A stretch of 15,063 nucleotides of DNA from assembly GCA_002071245.1 (NCBI GenBank), contig MWEV01000278.1:1-15063 (forward strand), given 5' to 3'. This DNA is from Deltaproteobacteria bacterium ADurb.Bin026 (GTDB lineage Bacteria; Desulfobacterota; Syntrophorhabdia; Syntrophorhabdales; Syntrophorhabdaceae). Both the position numbers and the translations under genes were made by a program. The notes under the pieces were generated by a model. That model saw nothing but the letters and a program-made list of their open reading frames with translations. It did no database searches and was not told the DNA's origin. Shown piece after piece: positions 14,263 through 15,063 of this stretch (position 1 is its first letter; each line of letters opens with the position of its first letter).

Positions 14263-15063
14263 ATGCTTGCAATAGAAGGGGGAAAACCTATAAGGAAAAA
14301 AGAAAATTTTTTGGTGTTTGGTGCACCCCTAATTGAAGAGGAAGATGTACTTGAGGTTGTAAGATGCTTAAGAAGCAGATGGATAGGAACGGGCCCCAGG
14401 GTCCATCAGTTCGAAGAGGTTTTTGCAGAATATAAAAAAACGAAATATGCAGTTGCTGTAAATTCATGTACCGCTGCCCTTCATCTTGCCATGCTTGCAA
14501 GCGGGGTAGGGCATGGGGATGAGGTTATAACCACGCCCATGACTTTCTGTGCGACCGTCAATTCAATAATACACTGCGGTGCAAAACCTGTTCTTGCAGA
14601 TTGCGAAAAGAAAACAATGAACATATCGCCATCTGAGATAGAAAAAAAGATAACATCAAAAACAAAGGCAATAATTGTAATACATTTTGCCGGTCGTTGC
14701 TGTAACATGGAGTCAATTCTGGATATCTCAAAAAAATATAATTTAATGATTATAGAGGATTGTGCGCATGCAATAGAGTCAGAGTATAGAGGAAAAAAGG
14801 CAGGAACCTTTGGTGATATTGGTTGTTTTAGTTTTTATGTTACTAAAAACATTACAACAGGGGAAGGTGGTATGGTAGTCACAGACAACGAAACAATAGC
14901 ATCAAGGATTAAAACACTTGCCCTGCATGGTATGAGCAAAGATGCATGGAAACGTTTTTCCGATGACGGATACAAACATTATAAGGTTGTTTATGCTGGT
15001 TTTAAATACAATATGACAGATATGCAGGCATCGCTTGGGATAAACCAAATGAAGCGCATTGAT
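14263..15063 (+). CDS. DegT/DnrJ/EryC1/StrS-family sugar aminotransferase (3' end missing)
   Basis: The frame is open to the right edge, giving 267 residues of a family usually about 370-400 long. These PLP enzymes convert keto-sugar nucleotides to amino sugars. Visible family features are LAIEGGKPI at the N-terminus, WIGTGPRVHQFEE, NSCTAALHLAM, the PMTFCATVN segment, the cofactor-binding IIEDCAHAI with Asp166, and VTKNITTGEGGM with the Schiff-base lysine K195. A strong GAGGAG (14246-14251, overlapping the upstream stop) precedes the ATG. The likely product is a 4- or 3-amino sugar for the polysaccharide made by this cluster. The exact substrate cannot be told. All catalytic residues expected in this portion are present. 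Confidence 0.9.
   Translation, partial: MLAIEGGKPIRKKENFLVFGAPLIEEEDVLEVVRCLRSRWIGTGPRVHQFEEVFAEYKKTKYAVAVNSCTAALHLAMLASGVGHGDEVITTPMTFCATVNSIIHCGAKPVLADCEKKTMNISPSEIEKKITSKTKAIIVIHFAGRCCNMESILDISKKYNLMIIEDCAHAIESEYRGKKAGTFGDIGCFSFYVTKNITTGEGGMVVTDNETIASRIKTLALHGMSKDAWKRFSDDGYKHYKVVYAGFKYNMTDMQASLGINQMKRID

Overview
The window looks like the exopolysaccharide or O-antigen locus of an AT-rich Gram-negative bacterium. The evidence for an outer membrane is a predicted lipoprotein polysaccharide export protein of the Wza type, a GumC/Wzz-type inner-membrane chain-length protein, a cytoplasmic ATPase of the tyrosine-autokinase fold and an O-antigen ligase/polymerase-like membrane protein. Coding DNA is roughly 35-45% GC by eye, while some intergenic DNA falls to about 12-18%. 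The species cannot be fixed from this sequence. An iron-sulfur protein tail at the left edge fits an anaerobic or facultative host, but only weakly.

Layout. (1) 1-111: the C-terminal tail of a 4Fe-4S protein, probably DUF362-like. (2) 112-1179: about 1.07 kb of extremely AT-rich DNA with no gene I can support. (3) 1180-2094, minus strand: a secreted pentapeptide-repeat protein, divergent from the main operon. (4) 2095-2485: a divergent control region with a good sigma70-type promoter (2332-2359). About 75 nt past the expected transcript start there is an exact GGCGGTAG box (2441-2448), the core of the enterobacterial ops element used by RfaH. (5) 2390-8485, plus strand: the export/polymerisation module, made of a Wza-like protein, a Wzz/GumC-like protein with an unusual C-terminal LysM extension, a ParA/BY-kinase-like ATPase lacking the Walker A lysine, and a Wzy/WaaL-like protein. 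It is followed by an intrinsic terminator (8499-8550). (6) 8577-14247: the glycosyltransferase module of two GT2 and three GT4 enzymes. One GT4 lies on the opposite strand. The other two are tandem copies whose first 245 codons are identical while their C-terminal domains differ. (7) 14263 to the right edge: a DegT/DnrJ/EryC1/StrS sugar aminotransferase, incomplete.

How the genes fit together. The aminotransferase would help make an amino-sugar nucleotide. The GT2 and GT4 enzymes would build a lipid-linked repeat unit, and the Wzy-like protein would polymerise or ligate it. The Wzz-like protein, with its cytoplasmic ATPase partner, would control chain length and hand the polymer to the Wza-like outer-membrane channel. 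The ops-like box at the operon start and the terminator inside the cluster suggest processive antitermination by a NusG paralogue such as RfaH.

The points most worth a second look are the ops-like box, the Wzz-LysM architecture and the tandem GT4 pair. That pair carries an exact 813-bp direct repeat which also includes the 3' tail of the gene upstream.
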